Positions 1 through 6,578 of a DNA stretch of 9,208 nucleotides are shown here, in pieces. The stretch is from Oceanospirillaceae bacterium (lineage in GTDB: Bacteria; Pseudomonadota; Gammaproteobacteria; Pseudomonadales; Balneatricaceae): assembly GCA_023954795.1 (NCBI GenBank), contig JAGSHA010000105.1, positions 1 to 9,208 of the forward strand, in the 5' to 3' direction. The translations under genes and the position numbers were made by a program. The notes below the pieces were generated by a model. It made no database searches, was not told where the DNA came from, and saw only the letters and a list, made by a program, of their open reading frames with translations. Within the stretch, counting starts at the first letter, position 1, and each line of letters starts with the position of its first letter.

Positions 1-2753
1 GGTTCGAACAATTTATCCTGACATTCCTGAGGAATACCGGTGCCTTCGTCGGTGACTGCGATCGAAATGGTCTCGCCGCTACTGTCGGCGTCGATCCATA
101 TATGGTTGTAATCTTCCGACGCGTCGCACGCATTATTCAGCAGGTTTACAAAAACCTGAATCAGTTGCTGCGGATCTCCCCATACGTGCAGGCCGGGCGC
201 GACATTGTTCAGGTATTGCTGAAATTTACCGCGACTGTCGAGTGAGACAAGATGAATTGCCTCATCAAAACAGTCACGTAAGTTCACTGATTCGTGTGCA
301 ATTTCGTTATCACTCTGTCCGCCACGGGCAAAACGTACCAATGACTGCACAATACGGCTGATACGTTTGGTCTGGTCGACGATCTGATCGCCGGTTTCCA
401 GAATCTCTTCGTTATCAGTTTCGAACTTCAGGTTTTGTGCCAGACAGGCGATACCGGTTACTGGATTGCCAATTTCGTGGGCGACACCTGCCGCAAAACG
501 GCCAATAGAGGAGAGGCGTTCACTGTGGGCCAGTCGGTTTTGTAGCAAGCGAGTCTCTGATTCGTCCTCCAGCAGGATGACCATTCCGCTGGTGCTTTCT
601 TCACTGAGCAGTGCCTTGTGTAGCGCAAACCAATGGGATTGGCTGTTCAGGTGGATGGGTTCGGCTACTTCGTGGGCCAGCGGGGATTGGGCAAAATTCC
701 CCAGCAGTGTTCCCCAGGGGGAGGGCAGTCGGCTCAAAGGAATACCCGCACAATCCGCTGCGGTGATCCCGGTCACTTGTTCCATCTCTGAGTTCCAGAA
801 CAGAATTTCGCCGGTGTTATCCAACGTGCAAACACCGACAGGGAGCCGTTGTAAGATCAGACGGTGGTAGCGCCGCAGTTCATCCAGCTCAGCCGCCAGG
901 CCAGTAAGCTGTACCTGATAGGTTTCCAGCTGACTTTCCATCAGATGTACGTTGCGACCGCTTGCCAGCGTGCGGATACCTGCCGTCTGACTGCTGTGGT
1001 CCAGCGGGCTGAGCAAGGTAGCTGCTTCTACCGGGCCAAGCAGTCCCGTTAGGTTGTGTTCAAGCTGGGTACGCAAGCGTAAGAGATCTACCGGACGCAA
1101 CATGCCGGGTTTCAGGGCCAGCTGATCAAGTGCGATCTGGATTTCACGTCGTGCGGCATCTTGTCCTACACGCGGAGAGAGCAGTTCCTGAAAATCTTCA
1201 ATTCGGGTCGCGGTCAGGCTGGTGGTCGAGTGGCGTTGCAGTACGTTCAGCAGGCAGGCGCTGGCGGCATGTTCCTCTTCCGCATTTTGTTCTGTGAACA
1301 GGGAAACCAGTGTTAATGTCAGCGCGTTCAGCACCAGCGCCAGTACCGCGGCGGTATCCGGATCATATTCTTCCACGCGGAAGGTGTCCGCCACCATTGG
1401 ATCAATAGGGCCTAAAAGCGGGAACAGCATGGTGTACATCCACACGCCCATGCCGACCAACAGTCCACAAATAACGCCCCAGCGGTTAGCACGTTGCCAA
1501 AACAAGGTGACCAGCAGGGCGGGTAAAAATTGCAGGAATGCTACAACAGCGATAATCCCCAGCTGGTGCAGGTCGTAGTAATTGCCGATCTTCTGATAAA
1601 ACAGGTAACAGCCAAATAAGATCAGAATCATCAGGCTGCGACGTAACCAGAGCACCCAGGTATAAAAGCGACGGGTATCCGGGAAGGGGACCAGAGGCAA
1701 TAAAATATGGTTCTGTAACATTGAGGCCATAGCAACGGTGGCCACAATTGAGATCCCGCTGGCGGCAGATAAACCTCCGATAAAGGCTAAGACAGTCAAC
1801 CATTCGGAATCCAGATGCATGCCCAGATACAGCAGTAAAAACTCCGGATTCCCTCCCGCTCCGAGGCTCATGCCCGCCCATAAGATGGGAGGGACCGCGA
1901 GCGCCAGTAAAAACAGAAACAGTGGCATGCCCCAGGTGGCTTTATAGAGCGTTTCGTCCGAGCTGTTTTCGGTGAACATCATATGGAACATATGAGGCAT
2001 AACGACCGCTGCACTGAAGAACGCAATCAGTAACGTACGCCAGATCTCCGCATCAAACTGAGTGTTCAGTACCGCTAGCTGATCTGGATTGGCCAGAAGC
2101 CAGCTTTCCAGTCCGCTCGGCCCGCCAAGAATGGCAAAAAATGCATACAGACCAATCGCGACCAAGGCGATCAGTTTGATCAGGGATTCCACGGCCATGG
2201 CAACCACGAGGCCGGGGTGTTTGTTACGTAAGGTGGCGTGCCGGGCGCCAAACAGAATAGAAAACAGCGCCAGCACGGAGCAAAACCCGAGTGCAAACTG
2301 ACTGACGGTAAACTGCTGATTAAAAATATAGAGGCTGTCTGCGACCGCCTGAATCTGAATCGAGATCATCGGCATCGTCGCCATGACCGTCAGAATAGTG
2401 GTGATCGTGCCTACGGCACCGCTGCGGAACCGAAAAGCAAACAGGTCGGCCAGTGAGCTGAGCTGATAGGTACGGGTAATCCTCAGAATGGGGATCAGCA
2501 GGGCCGGGGCTAAAATAAAGGCGCCAACCGCCCCGAGATAAGAGGCCAGATAGAGGTAGCCGGATTCCGATGCCAGACCAAAAGCGCCATGGAAGGTCCA
2601 GACACTGGCATACACACCAATAGACAGCACATGCGTAAGCGGATGGCGGACCAGTCGCGCCGGCAGCACGTTACGCTCAGTCAGGTAGGCGGTACCAAAA
2701 AGAAAGGCAAGGTATGCAAAGCCGATTAAAAACAGTTGGGACAGATCAAGCAT
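1..2753 (-). CDS. cbrA: CbrA-type sensor histidine kinase with N-terminal SLC5 transporter domain (partial, 3' end beyond the window)
   Basis: Membrane sensor kinase of the CbrA/CbrB two-component system, which in pseudomonads controls carbon/nitrogen balance and use of amino acids. Reading from the ATG at 2753, I translated 917 codons without a stop. Residues 1 to about 490 are a multi-helix sodium:solute symporter (SLC5) region including the conserved stretch RITRTYQLSSLADLFAFRFR (about 85-105). A soluble linker, probably the STAC domain, covers about 495-600. A PAS domain starts near 630 (PVGVCTLDNTGEI). The HisKA H-box is GVAHEIGNPVTG with the phospho-acceptor His759. The N-box is NLLNNACDA with Asn874, and the G1 box DEGTGIP starts at Asp902. 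The remaining ATPase motifs, probably some 65-80 residues, lie beyond the left edge. A good ribosome site (AGAGG, 7 nt before ATG) lies inside the upstream micro-ORF, which overlaps this gene by 8 bp. The response regulator CbrB would be expected next but is not in view. Family assignment is confident; the sensed ligand is unknown. Confidence 0.95.
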   Translation of the reverse strand, partial: MLDLSQLFLIGFAYLAFLFGTAYLTERNVLPARLVRHPLTHVLSIGVYASVWTFHGAFGLASESGYLYLASYLGAVGAFILAPALLIPILRITRTYQLSSLADLFAFRFRSGAVGTITTILTVMATMPMISIQIQAVADSLYIFNQQFTVSQFALGFCSVLALFSILFGARHATLRNKHPGLVVAMAVESLIKLIALVAIGLYAFFAILGGPSGLESWLLANPDQLAVLNTQFDAEIWRTLLIAFFSAAVVMPHMFHMMFTENSSDETLYKATWGMPLFLFLLALAVPPILWAGMSLGAGGNPEFLLLYLGMHLDSEWLTVLAFIGGLSAASGISIVATVAMASMLQNHILLPLVPFPDTRRFYTWVLWLRRSLMILILFGCYLFYQKIGNYYDLHQLGIIAVVAFLQFLPALLVTLFWQRANRWGVICGLLVGMGVWMYTMLFPLLGPIDPMVADTFRVEEYDPDTAAVLALVLNALTLTLVSLFTEQNAEEEHAASACLLNVLQRHSTTSLTATRIEDFQELLSPRVGQDAARREIQIALDQLALKPGMLRPVDLLRLRTQLEHNLTGLLGPVEAATLLSPLDHSSQTAGIRTLASGRNVHLMESQLETYQVQLTGLAAELDELRRYHRLILQRLPVGVCTLDNTGEILFWNSEMEQVTGITAADCAGIPLSRLPSPWGTLLGNFAQSPLAHEVAEPIHLNSQSHWFALHKALLSEESTSGMVILLEDESETRLLQNRLAHSERLSSIGRFAAGVAHEIGNPVTGIACLAQNLKFETDNEEILETGDQIVDQTKRISRIVQSLVRFARGGQSDNEIAHESVNLRDCFDEAIHLVSLDSRGKFQQYLNNVAPGLHVWGDPQQLIQVFVNLLNNACDASEDYNHIWIDADSSGETISIAVTDEGTGIPQECQDKLFE

Positions 2754-2916
2754 GCTGGCGCCTCTGCTCGATAATGACGGCCGCTATTACGACGCCGATC
2801 CAGACCGCAAAAGGTCGAAACCAGGGGCCGTCCATTTCTTGCCACCAGTTGATAATCAGTGGCGCCAGAACATACGCCGCGGGCAGCAGCAAAAGAAGCA
2901 AGCGATGGAAATACAT
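2746..2916 (-). CDS. cbrX: Small two-helix membrane protein, CbrX-like, coupled to cbrA
   Basis: A 56-residue protein with two hydrophobic segments. Residues 5-23 are Leu-rich (HRLLLLLLPAAYVLAPL), and residues 36-49 (FAVWIGVVIAAVII) are followed by a basic tail, EQRRQHA. A short polar loop, WWQEMDGPWFRP, joins them. The start is supported by a Shine-Dalgarno-like AAGGGA a few bases upstream, which overlaps the gluQ stop codon. The gene begins 10 bp after gluQ, and its TGA lies inside the first codons of cbrA (shared bases ATGCTTGA), the classic arrangement for translational coupling. A small ORF in this position is, as I recall, also found before cbrA in Pseudomonas, where it has been called cbrX. 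I assign the symbol by position, size and membrane character rather than by residue identity. It may be an accessory subunit of CbrA or simply a leader ORF that sets cbrA translation. Confidence 0.78.
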   Translation of the reverse strand: MYFHRLLLLLLPAAYVLAPLIINWWQEMDGPWFRPFAVWIGVVIAAVIIEQRRQHA

Positions 2917-2926
2917 GTATGGTCCC

Positions 2927-3808
2927 TTACGACGTACGGATCTGTTGCAGAACGGGGGCTACCTGCTCCATCTTCCAGTTTGTGACAGCCCATTTCAACA
3001 ATTCATCCACGCTGGCATCAACTAAGGCCGGATCGGGTGACTGATTCAGAAAGTGAAGGGCTTCAATGAGTTGAGGTACAGGGTGTTCCAGATTAAGCGC
3101 GGTCGCGTAAGTTTGTTTGCTGAGTTTCTGACCGTCGCTGTTTGCCGCGACAGGGATATGCGCATACCGCGGAGGATCAATGCCCAGCAGGTCCTGCAAA
3201 TGGATCTGTTTTGGGGTTTCCGGTAGCAGATCACTGCCCCTTACCACATGGGTAATCCCCTGCAGATGATCATCAACGACGACCGCCAACTGGTAGGCAA
3301 AGAGGCCGTCTTTACGGAATACCACAAAATCCCCGGCGGTATTGGGAAGGTCAAAGGTTTGCGGACCCTGTATCAGGTCAAGGAAGCGGGTGGTCGTGTC
3401 TGGGCAATGCACACGTATCGCGGCGTCTTCATCCGGGGAGGGGGATTTTTCGATGCAAAAGCCATCATAAACATGACTCCCGCTGCGTTCCATTAACTGC
3501 TTGCGGGAACAGCCACAGTGGTAGGCATCACCATTTTCCAGTAAACGCTGCAGCGCATCCTGATAATAAGCGTGGCGTTCACTTTGATGGGTCAGCTCGC
3601 TATCCCAATACAGGCCAAAAGCTTCTAAGGTTGTGGGAAAGCTGGCACAGGCACCGGTCTGTTCGCGTGGTGGATCGAGATCCTCAATACGTAACAACCA
3701 ACAACCATCGTTGGTGCGCGCATCAAGGTAGCTGGCGAGTGCTGCAAGTAAGGAACCAAAGTGCAGCAAGCCGGTAGGTGATGGGGCAAAACGTCCGACG
3801 TATTTCAC
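2927..3808 (-). CDS. gluQ: Glutamyl-queuosine tRNA(Asp) synthetase
   Basis: A cytoplasmic paralogue of the glutamyl-tRNA synthetase catalytic core (also called GluQRS or YadB) that attaches glutamate to the queuosine base at the wobble position of tRNA-Asp instead of to the tRNA 3' end. The 293-residue protein matches the usual length and lacks an anticodon-binding domain. Visible motifs are RFAPSPTGLLHFGS at 6-19 (HIGH-class signature), the zinc site Cys98, Cys100, Tyr114 and Cys118 (CGC...YDGFC), RGSDLL at 190-195, and the KMSKS-like KLSK at 228-231. The start is GTG: an in-frame TGA lies three codons upstream, so no longer start is possible, and I see no convincing Shine-Dalgarno. The gene begins only 8 bp after the U-tract of a terminator that separates it from dksA, so its expression probably depends on read-through. 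It is followed 10 bp later by the cbrX-like ORF. Function is confident. Confidence 0.95.
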   Translation of the reverse strand: MKYVGRFAPSPTGLLHFGSLLAALASYLDARTNDGCWLLRIEDLDPPREQTGACASFPTTLEAFGLYWDSELTHQSERHAYYQDALQRLLENGDAYHCGCSRKQLMERSGSHVYDGFCIEKSPSPDEDAAIRVHCPDTTTRFLDLIQGPQTFDLPNTAGDFVVFRKDGLFAYQLAVVVDDHLQGITHVVRGSDLLPETPKQIHLQDLLGIDPPRYAHIPVAANSDGQKLSKQTYATALNLEHPVPQLIEALHFLNQSPDPALVDASVDELLKWAVTNWKMEQVAPVLQQIRTS

Positions 3809-3816
3809 AGAGTATC

Positions 3817-3849
3817 AAAAGAGCCGTCCGACCGGTGATCCGGTCAGAC
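3817..3849 (-). terminator. Rho-independent terminator between dksA and gluQ
   Basis: In the minus-strand RNA, GUCUGACCGG and CCGGUCGGAC (plus coordinates 3826-3849) form a 10-bp stem with one U-G wobble around a 4-nt AUCA loop. The stem is followed after four bases by UUUU within a UCUUUU run (3822-3817). On the plus strand the same position is a C-A mismatch, so the hairpin fits the minus-strand transcript better. It starts 12 bp beyond the dksA stop and ends just before the gluQ start. A terminator in this exact interval is known to limit gluQ expression in Shigella and E. coli relatives; the same role here is inferred. Confidence 0.82.
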
Positions 3850-3861
3850 ATCTCAAATCGA

Positions 3862-4293
3862 CTAGCCGCCGACCTGTTTCTCTTTGATCTCTGCAAGTGT
3901 TTTGCAGTCGATACAAAGGGTCGCAGTTGGGCGTGCTTCGAGTCGACGGATACCAATTTCGATACCGCATGCATCGCAGTACCCATAATCGTCGGCTTCG
4001 ATGCGTTCTGCTGCTTCGTCAATTTTTCGGATCAGCTTGCGTTCGCGATCACGAGTACGGAGTTCAAGGCTAAACTCTTCTTCCTGACTTGCGCGATCAC
4101 TCGGATCTGCAAAATTAGATTGTTCTTCCTGTAGATGGTGAATGGTACTGTCCACCTCTTCCATCAACTGGCGCTTCCATTCCGCCAAAATCGCGCGGAA
4201 ATGGTCTTTCTGTGAGTCGCACATGTACTCTTCATCCCGGTCCAATGGATACGGGTCAATGTGCGAAAATCGAGTTTCAGTGCTGTTTGGCAT
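3862..4293 (-). CDS. dksA: RNA polymerase-binding transcription factor DksA
   Basis: DksA binds the RNA polymerase secondary channel and, with ppGpp, reprograms transcription in the stringent response. From the ATG at 4293 the protein has 143 residues, close to the usual 147-151. It shows the coiled-coil core with the tip motif DPSDRASQEEE (Asp63, Asp66 and Ala68 match the Asp-x-x-Asp-x-Ala tip of E. coli DksA), followed by ELRTRDRERKLIRKID. The four-Cys zinc finger is Cys106, Cys109, Cys127 and Cys130 in YCDACG...LCIDCKTLAEIKEKQ. A GGGG Shine-Dalgarno-like run 7 nt upstream supports this start. A TTG 39 bases further upstream would add 13 residues, but it lies in a hairpin and the extra residues do not resemble the family. 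The gene is followed by a terminator and then gluQ, and is preceded by a long structured leader. Confidence 0.97.
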   Translation of the reverse strand: MPNSTETRFSHIDPYPLDRDEEYMCDSQKDHFRAILAEWKRQLMEEVDSTIHHLQEEQSNFADPSDRASQEEEFSLELRTRDRERKLIRKIDEAAERIEADDYGYCDACGIEIGIRRLEARPTATLCIDCKTLAEIKEKQVGG

Positions 4294-4313
4294 AACTCTG
4301 CCCCACTTAATCT

Positions 4314-4334
4314 TATTGCCGGCTCCCGGCAATA
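4314..4334 (-). promoter_or_regulatory. Perfect hairpin in the dksA leader
   Basis: TATTGCCGG and CCGGCAATA are perfect 9-bp arms around a 3-base loop, ending 20 bp upstream of the dksA ATG. No U-run follows on either strand, so it is not a standard terminator. If dksA transcription starts further upstream, this stem would sit in the 5' untranslated region close to the ribosome site. It could affect translation or mRNA stability, or bind a protein as a DNA dyad. The structure is seen; the role is inferred. Confidence 0.5.
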
Positions 4335-4349
4335 TCAGCTTACCTGATC

Positions 4350-4372
4350 ATAGGCCGCACAATGCGGCTTAT
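4350..4372. repeat. Second dyad upstream of dksA
   Basis: ATAgGCCGCA and TGCGGCtTAT flank a CAA loop. Six GC-rich pairs (GCCGCA/TGCGGC, 4354-4368) are perfect, then one G-T position, then three more A/T pairs. It lies 15 bp from the other leader hairpin, away from dksA. There is no U-tract. It may be a second leader stem or an operator; no regulator is identifiable. Confidence 0.4.
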
Positions 4373-4631
4373 ACCTGAAAGGCAGCAGACGTTATCAGAA
4401 CTTTCCAGATTAGACTAGCCCCAAGGCTACAAAGTTTATCTGGCTGGTGCTTTTGCCTGCGCCGTACTTCTGGTTTCGGGTCTACTTGAATCTGAACAAA
4501 GGCTCAGAAGCTCCGTACAATTGTTAGGTCTAGTCCAGAGTTGCGATGTTGTAAACCTGAAACAATGATTCTGAAGCTGTTTGAAAATCGCTGCTATGTT
4601 CTTGATCCGGGTGTATTGATTCATTCCTTTG

Positions 4632-4637
4632 TATAAT
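4632..4637 (+). promoter_or_regulatory. Candidate -10 box for the aminotransferase-sfsA unit
   Basis: TATAAT is a perfect sigma-70 -10 match, 31 bp before the ATG at 4669. At the ideal 17-bp spacing there is no good -35 element. TTGATC (4602-4607) is 24 bp away and TTGATT (4616-4621) only 10 bp away. The start point is therefore plausible but unproven, and the promoter may be weak or activator-dependent. Confidence 0.4.
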
Positions 4638-4668
4638 AGAGCGGTTTTAAACTTATGAAGAGCGGACA

Positions 4669-5835
4669 ATGAATAAGCAATGGACGCAGCGTGCTGCTGA
4701 TATCGATTCCTTTAAAGTGATGGACCTGCTGAAACGCGCCAAAGAGCTGGATGCGGAAGGGCACGATGTGGTGCATATGGTGGCGGGCGAGCCGGATTTT
4801 GCCACGGCCGGTCCGGTGGCTGCGGCGGCTATTTCTGCCATTGAAAATGGGCTGACGCAATATACGCCCGCTGCAGGTATTCCTGAGCTACGCGCTAAAA
4901 TTTCACAGTGGTATCTAAGTCGCTACGGGTTGGACATCACGCCTGAGCGTATCATTGTGACACCCGGGGCATCCGGTGCGTTGCTGATGGTATTTTCGTT
5001 GCTGGCTGATCCGGGGCGTACTTTTATGATGGGGGATCCCGGGTATCCCTGTAACCGTCAGTTTCTACGTCTGATTGAAGCACGTGGTCAATTGGTGCCC
5101 TGCAGTATGCAGGACAACTTCCAGCTGACGCCGGAGGCGATCCGTGAACACTGGAAACCAGAAACAGCGGGTGTGTTGCTGGCCTCTCCCGCAAATCCAA
5201 CAGGGTCCGTGGTGCATAAGGATGATCTGCGCAATATCGCAGAAACCGTGAAAGCACTGGGTGGTAACCTGGTTGTGGATGAGTTGTACCACGGTCTGAC
5301 CTATGGATTTGAGGCCAACTCGGTACTGGAAGTGGATCCCGATGCCTTTGTGATCAACAGCTTCTCTAAATACTTCGGCATGACTGGCTGGCGTTTAGGT
5401 TGGATGGTTGCCCCGGAAAGTGCCGTGCCGGAGTTGGAAAAACTGGCGCAGAATCTGTTTATCTCACCACCGACCGTTGCTCAGCATGCGGCTCTGGCGG
5501 CGCTCGAACCGGAAAGTCTGGCTATATTTGAGCAGCGTCGGCAGGCGTTTCAGGAGCGCCGGGACCTGCTGGTCAGTGGGCTGCGTGACTTGGGCTTTGA
5601 TATACCCGTTACCCCTGAAGGCGCATTTTATGTCTACGCCGGAGCGTCTCATCTTACCGACAATACCTTCGATTATTGCTGGTCATTGCTGGAGGAAGAT
5701 AAGCTGGCGACAACACCGGGAATCGACTTTGGTACCTACCGTGCCAATGAGTTTATCCGCTTCTCTTATACGACGGGGCTGGATCGGATTGAGCTGGCAT
5801 TAGAGCGTCTGCATAAGCGGATTCAGGGCGTATGA
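4669..5835 (+). CDS. Class I/II PLP-dependent aminotransferase (aspartate-aminotransferase fold)
   Basis: A cytoplasmic fold-type I aminotransferase of 388 residues, the usual length for the AspC/AlaA-like subgroup Igamma. Seen motifs are VAGEPDF at 38-44 (substrate-binding loop), TPGASGAL at 98-105 (cofactor phosphate-binding region), DPGYP at 123-127, PANPTG at 174-179 with Asn176, VVDELYHGL with Asp204 and Tyr207, and SFSKYFGMTGWRLGW with the Schiff-base Lys234 and Arg242. Arg364 in FIRFSYTTG fits the conserved C-terminal arginine that binds the substrate carboxylate. The amino donor and acceptor cannot be told from sequence; alanine, aspartate or a related substrate are all possible. The ATG lies about 8 nt after GAG. 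Its TGA overlaps the start of sfsA (ATGA), so the two genes are probably co-transcribed and translationally coupled. An aminotransferase next to dksA and sfsA is, as I recall, also seen in pseudomonads. Confidence 0.93.
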   Translation: MNKQWTQRAADIDSFKVMDLLKRAKELDAEGHDVVHMVAGEPDFATAGPVAAAAISAIENGLTQYTPAAGIPELRAKISQWYLSRYGLDITPERIIVTPGASGALLMVFSLLADPGRTFMMGDPGYPCNRQFLRLIEARGQLVPCSMQDNFQLTPEAIREHWKPETAGVLLASPANPTGSVVHKDDLRNIAETVKALGGNLVVDELYHGLTYGFEANSVLEVDPDAFVINSFSKYFGMTGWRLGWMVAPESAVPELEKLAQNLFISPPTVAQHAALAALEPESLAIFEQRRQAFQERRDLLVSGLRDLGFDIPVTPEGAFYVYAGASHLTDNTFDYCWSLLEEDKLATTPGIDFGTYRANEFIRFSYTTGLDRIELALERLHKRIQGV

Positions 5836-6533
5836 AACTCGAATCGTTGATCGAAGGCCGTCTGATCAAGCGTTATAAGCGCTTTTTGGCGGACGTTGAA
5901 TTGCTGGACGGCACACAGGTGACCGCACATTGTCCCAATACCGGTTCGATGAAACACTGTGCCGAACCGGGAAGCCGGGTCTGGTTGCTGGATTCTGGCA
6001 ATCCCAAGCGTAAGTATCCGTTGGGCTGGGAGCTGGTGGAGATTGATCAGCAACATCTGTGTTGCATCAATACCGGTCGTGCCAATCATCTGATCCGTGA
6101 AGCGATTGAGAGCGGTGTGATTAGCGAACTGCAGGGTTATAGCTCAATCCGTCAGGAAGTGAAATACGGTGAGAACAGCCGTATCGATCTGTTGCTGGAG
6201 GATGAGCATAAACCGAAGGCGTATGTTGAGATTAAAAACCTGACTCTCCTGGAAGAGGATAACTGGGGCAGTTTTCCCGATGCTGTCACCACGCGCGGCG
6301 CCAAGCATCTGGTTGAATTGATGGCGATGGTCGAGCAGGGTTACCGTGCAGTGATGGTGTTCTGTGTGCCACATGAAGGGATCAAACGGGCCCGTCCGGC
6401 GGATCAGATCGACCCAAAATACGGCCAGTTATTGCGTGAAGCTGCCCGGGCTGGGGTGGAAGTGCTCGCTTATGGCGCGAGTCTGACGGAATCGGAAGTC
6501 CGTATCAGCCACCCTGTGCCGGTGTTTTTGTAA
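5832..6533 (+). CDS. sfsA: DNA/RNA nuclease-family protein SfsA
   Basis: A 233-residue, full-length SfsA (sugar fermentation stimulation protein family). The E. coli protein was named for stimulating maltose metabolism genes when overexpressed and binds DNA; the family carries a PD-(D/E)xK nuclease fold. The family hallmarks are visible: HCPNTGSM at 33-40, the NTGRANHLI stretch at 80-88, and the nuclease core SRIDLLL with Asp119 followed by YVEIKNLTL with Glu133 and Lys135. These are followed by FPDAVTTRGAKHL at 148-160. All the expected catalytic-type residues are present. The true cellular role of SfsA remains unclear. The start codon overlaps the aminotransferase stop, with AGGG just upstream. 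The gene ends 18 bp before a strong hairpin shared with the convergent Rieske gene. Confidence 0.95.
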   Translation: MKLESLIEGRLIKRYKRFLADVELLDGTQVTAHCPNTGSMKHCAEPGSRVWLLDSGNPKRKYPLGWELVEIDQQHLCCINTGRANHLIREAIESGVISELQGYSSIRQEVKYGENSRIDLLLEDEHKPKAYVEIKNLTLLEEDNWGSFPDAVTTRGAKHLVELMAMVEQGYRAVMVFCVPHEGIKRARPADQIDPKYGQLLREAARAGVEVLAYGASLTESEVRISHPVPVFL

Positions 6534-6551
6534 CGGTGAGAAGGGCTATGG

Positions 6552-6578
6552 AGCTGACCTGATGGGGTCAGGTCAGCT
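6552..6578. terminator. Perfect hairpin between convergent sfsA and the Rieske gene
   Basis: AGCTGACCTGA (6552-6562) and TCAGGTCAGCT (6568-6578) form an 11-bp perfect stem around a TGGGG loop. It lies between two convergent genes and includes the last codons and the stop (TGA at 6570-6568) of the Rieske gene. Neither side has a run of T, so it does not meet the standard intrinsic-terminator model. It may still block or stabilise both 3' ends, or act together with Rho. Confidence 0.55.

Larger units (their letters stand above)
4294..4668. other. Non-coding divergent intergenic region between dksA and the aminotransferase gene
   Basis: This 375-bp gap must hold the promoters for both divergent transcription units. 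Besides the two dksA-leader hairpins, it contains a short dyad TAGCC-CCAA-GGCTA (4416-4429), an 8-bp palindrome ACAATTGT (4517-4524) and a TATAAT box at 4632. A 77-codon minus-strand ORF spans 4436-4669, but its composition looks random, it has no recognisable motif, and it covers the aminotransferase promoter area. I do not consider it a gene. I found no convincing dksA promoter by eye and no tRNA-like fold. Confidence 0.6.

Noticed and set aside
1222..1578. 118-codon plus-strand ORF (and similar ones at 466-870, 1738-1947, 2089-2301)
   Set aside because: They lie antisense to cbrA, whose minus-strand frame is continuous and matches a known family. Their translations are Ser/Arg/Pro-rich without motifs.
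1486..1881. 131-codon minus-strand ORF
   Set aside because: It is an out-of-frame shadow of the transporter domain of cbrA, with no family resemblance.
3778..4134. 118-codon plus-strand ORF opposite dksA and the terminator
   Set aside because: dksA is unmistakable on the other strand; the antisense product is not recognisable.
4294..4332. N-terminal extension of dksA from a TTG at 4332
   Set aside because: The added residues fall within a perfect hairpin and do not resemble DksA N-termini. The ATG at 4293 has an SD-like GGGG at good spacing.
4416..4429. TAGCC-CCAA-GGCTA as a terminator
   Set aside because: The stem is only 5 bp and no T-run follows on either strand.
4436..4669. 77-codon minus-strand ORF in the divergent intergenic region
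   Set aside because: No ribosome site or motif is recognisable, and it runs antisense through the aminotransferase promoter area to its first base.
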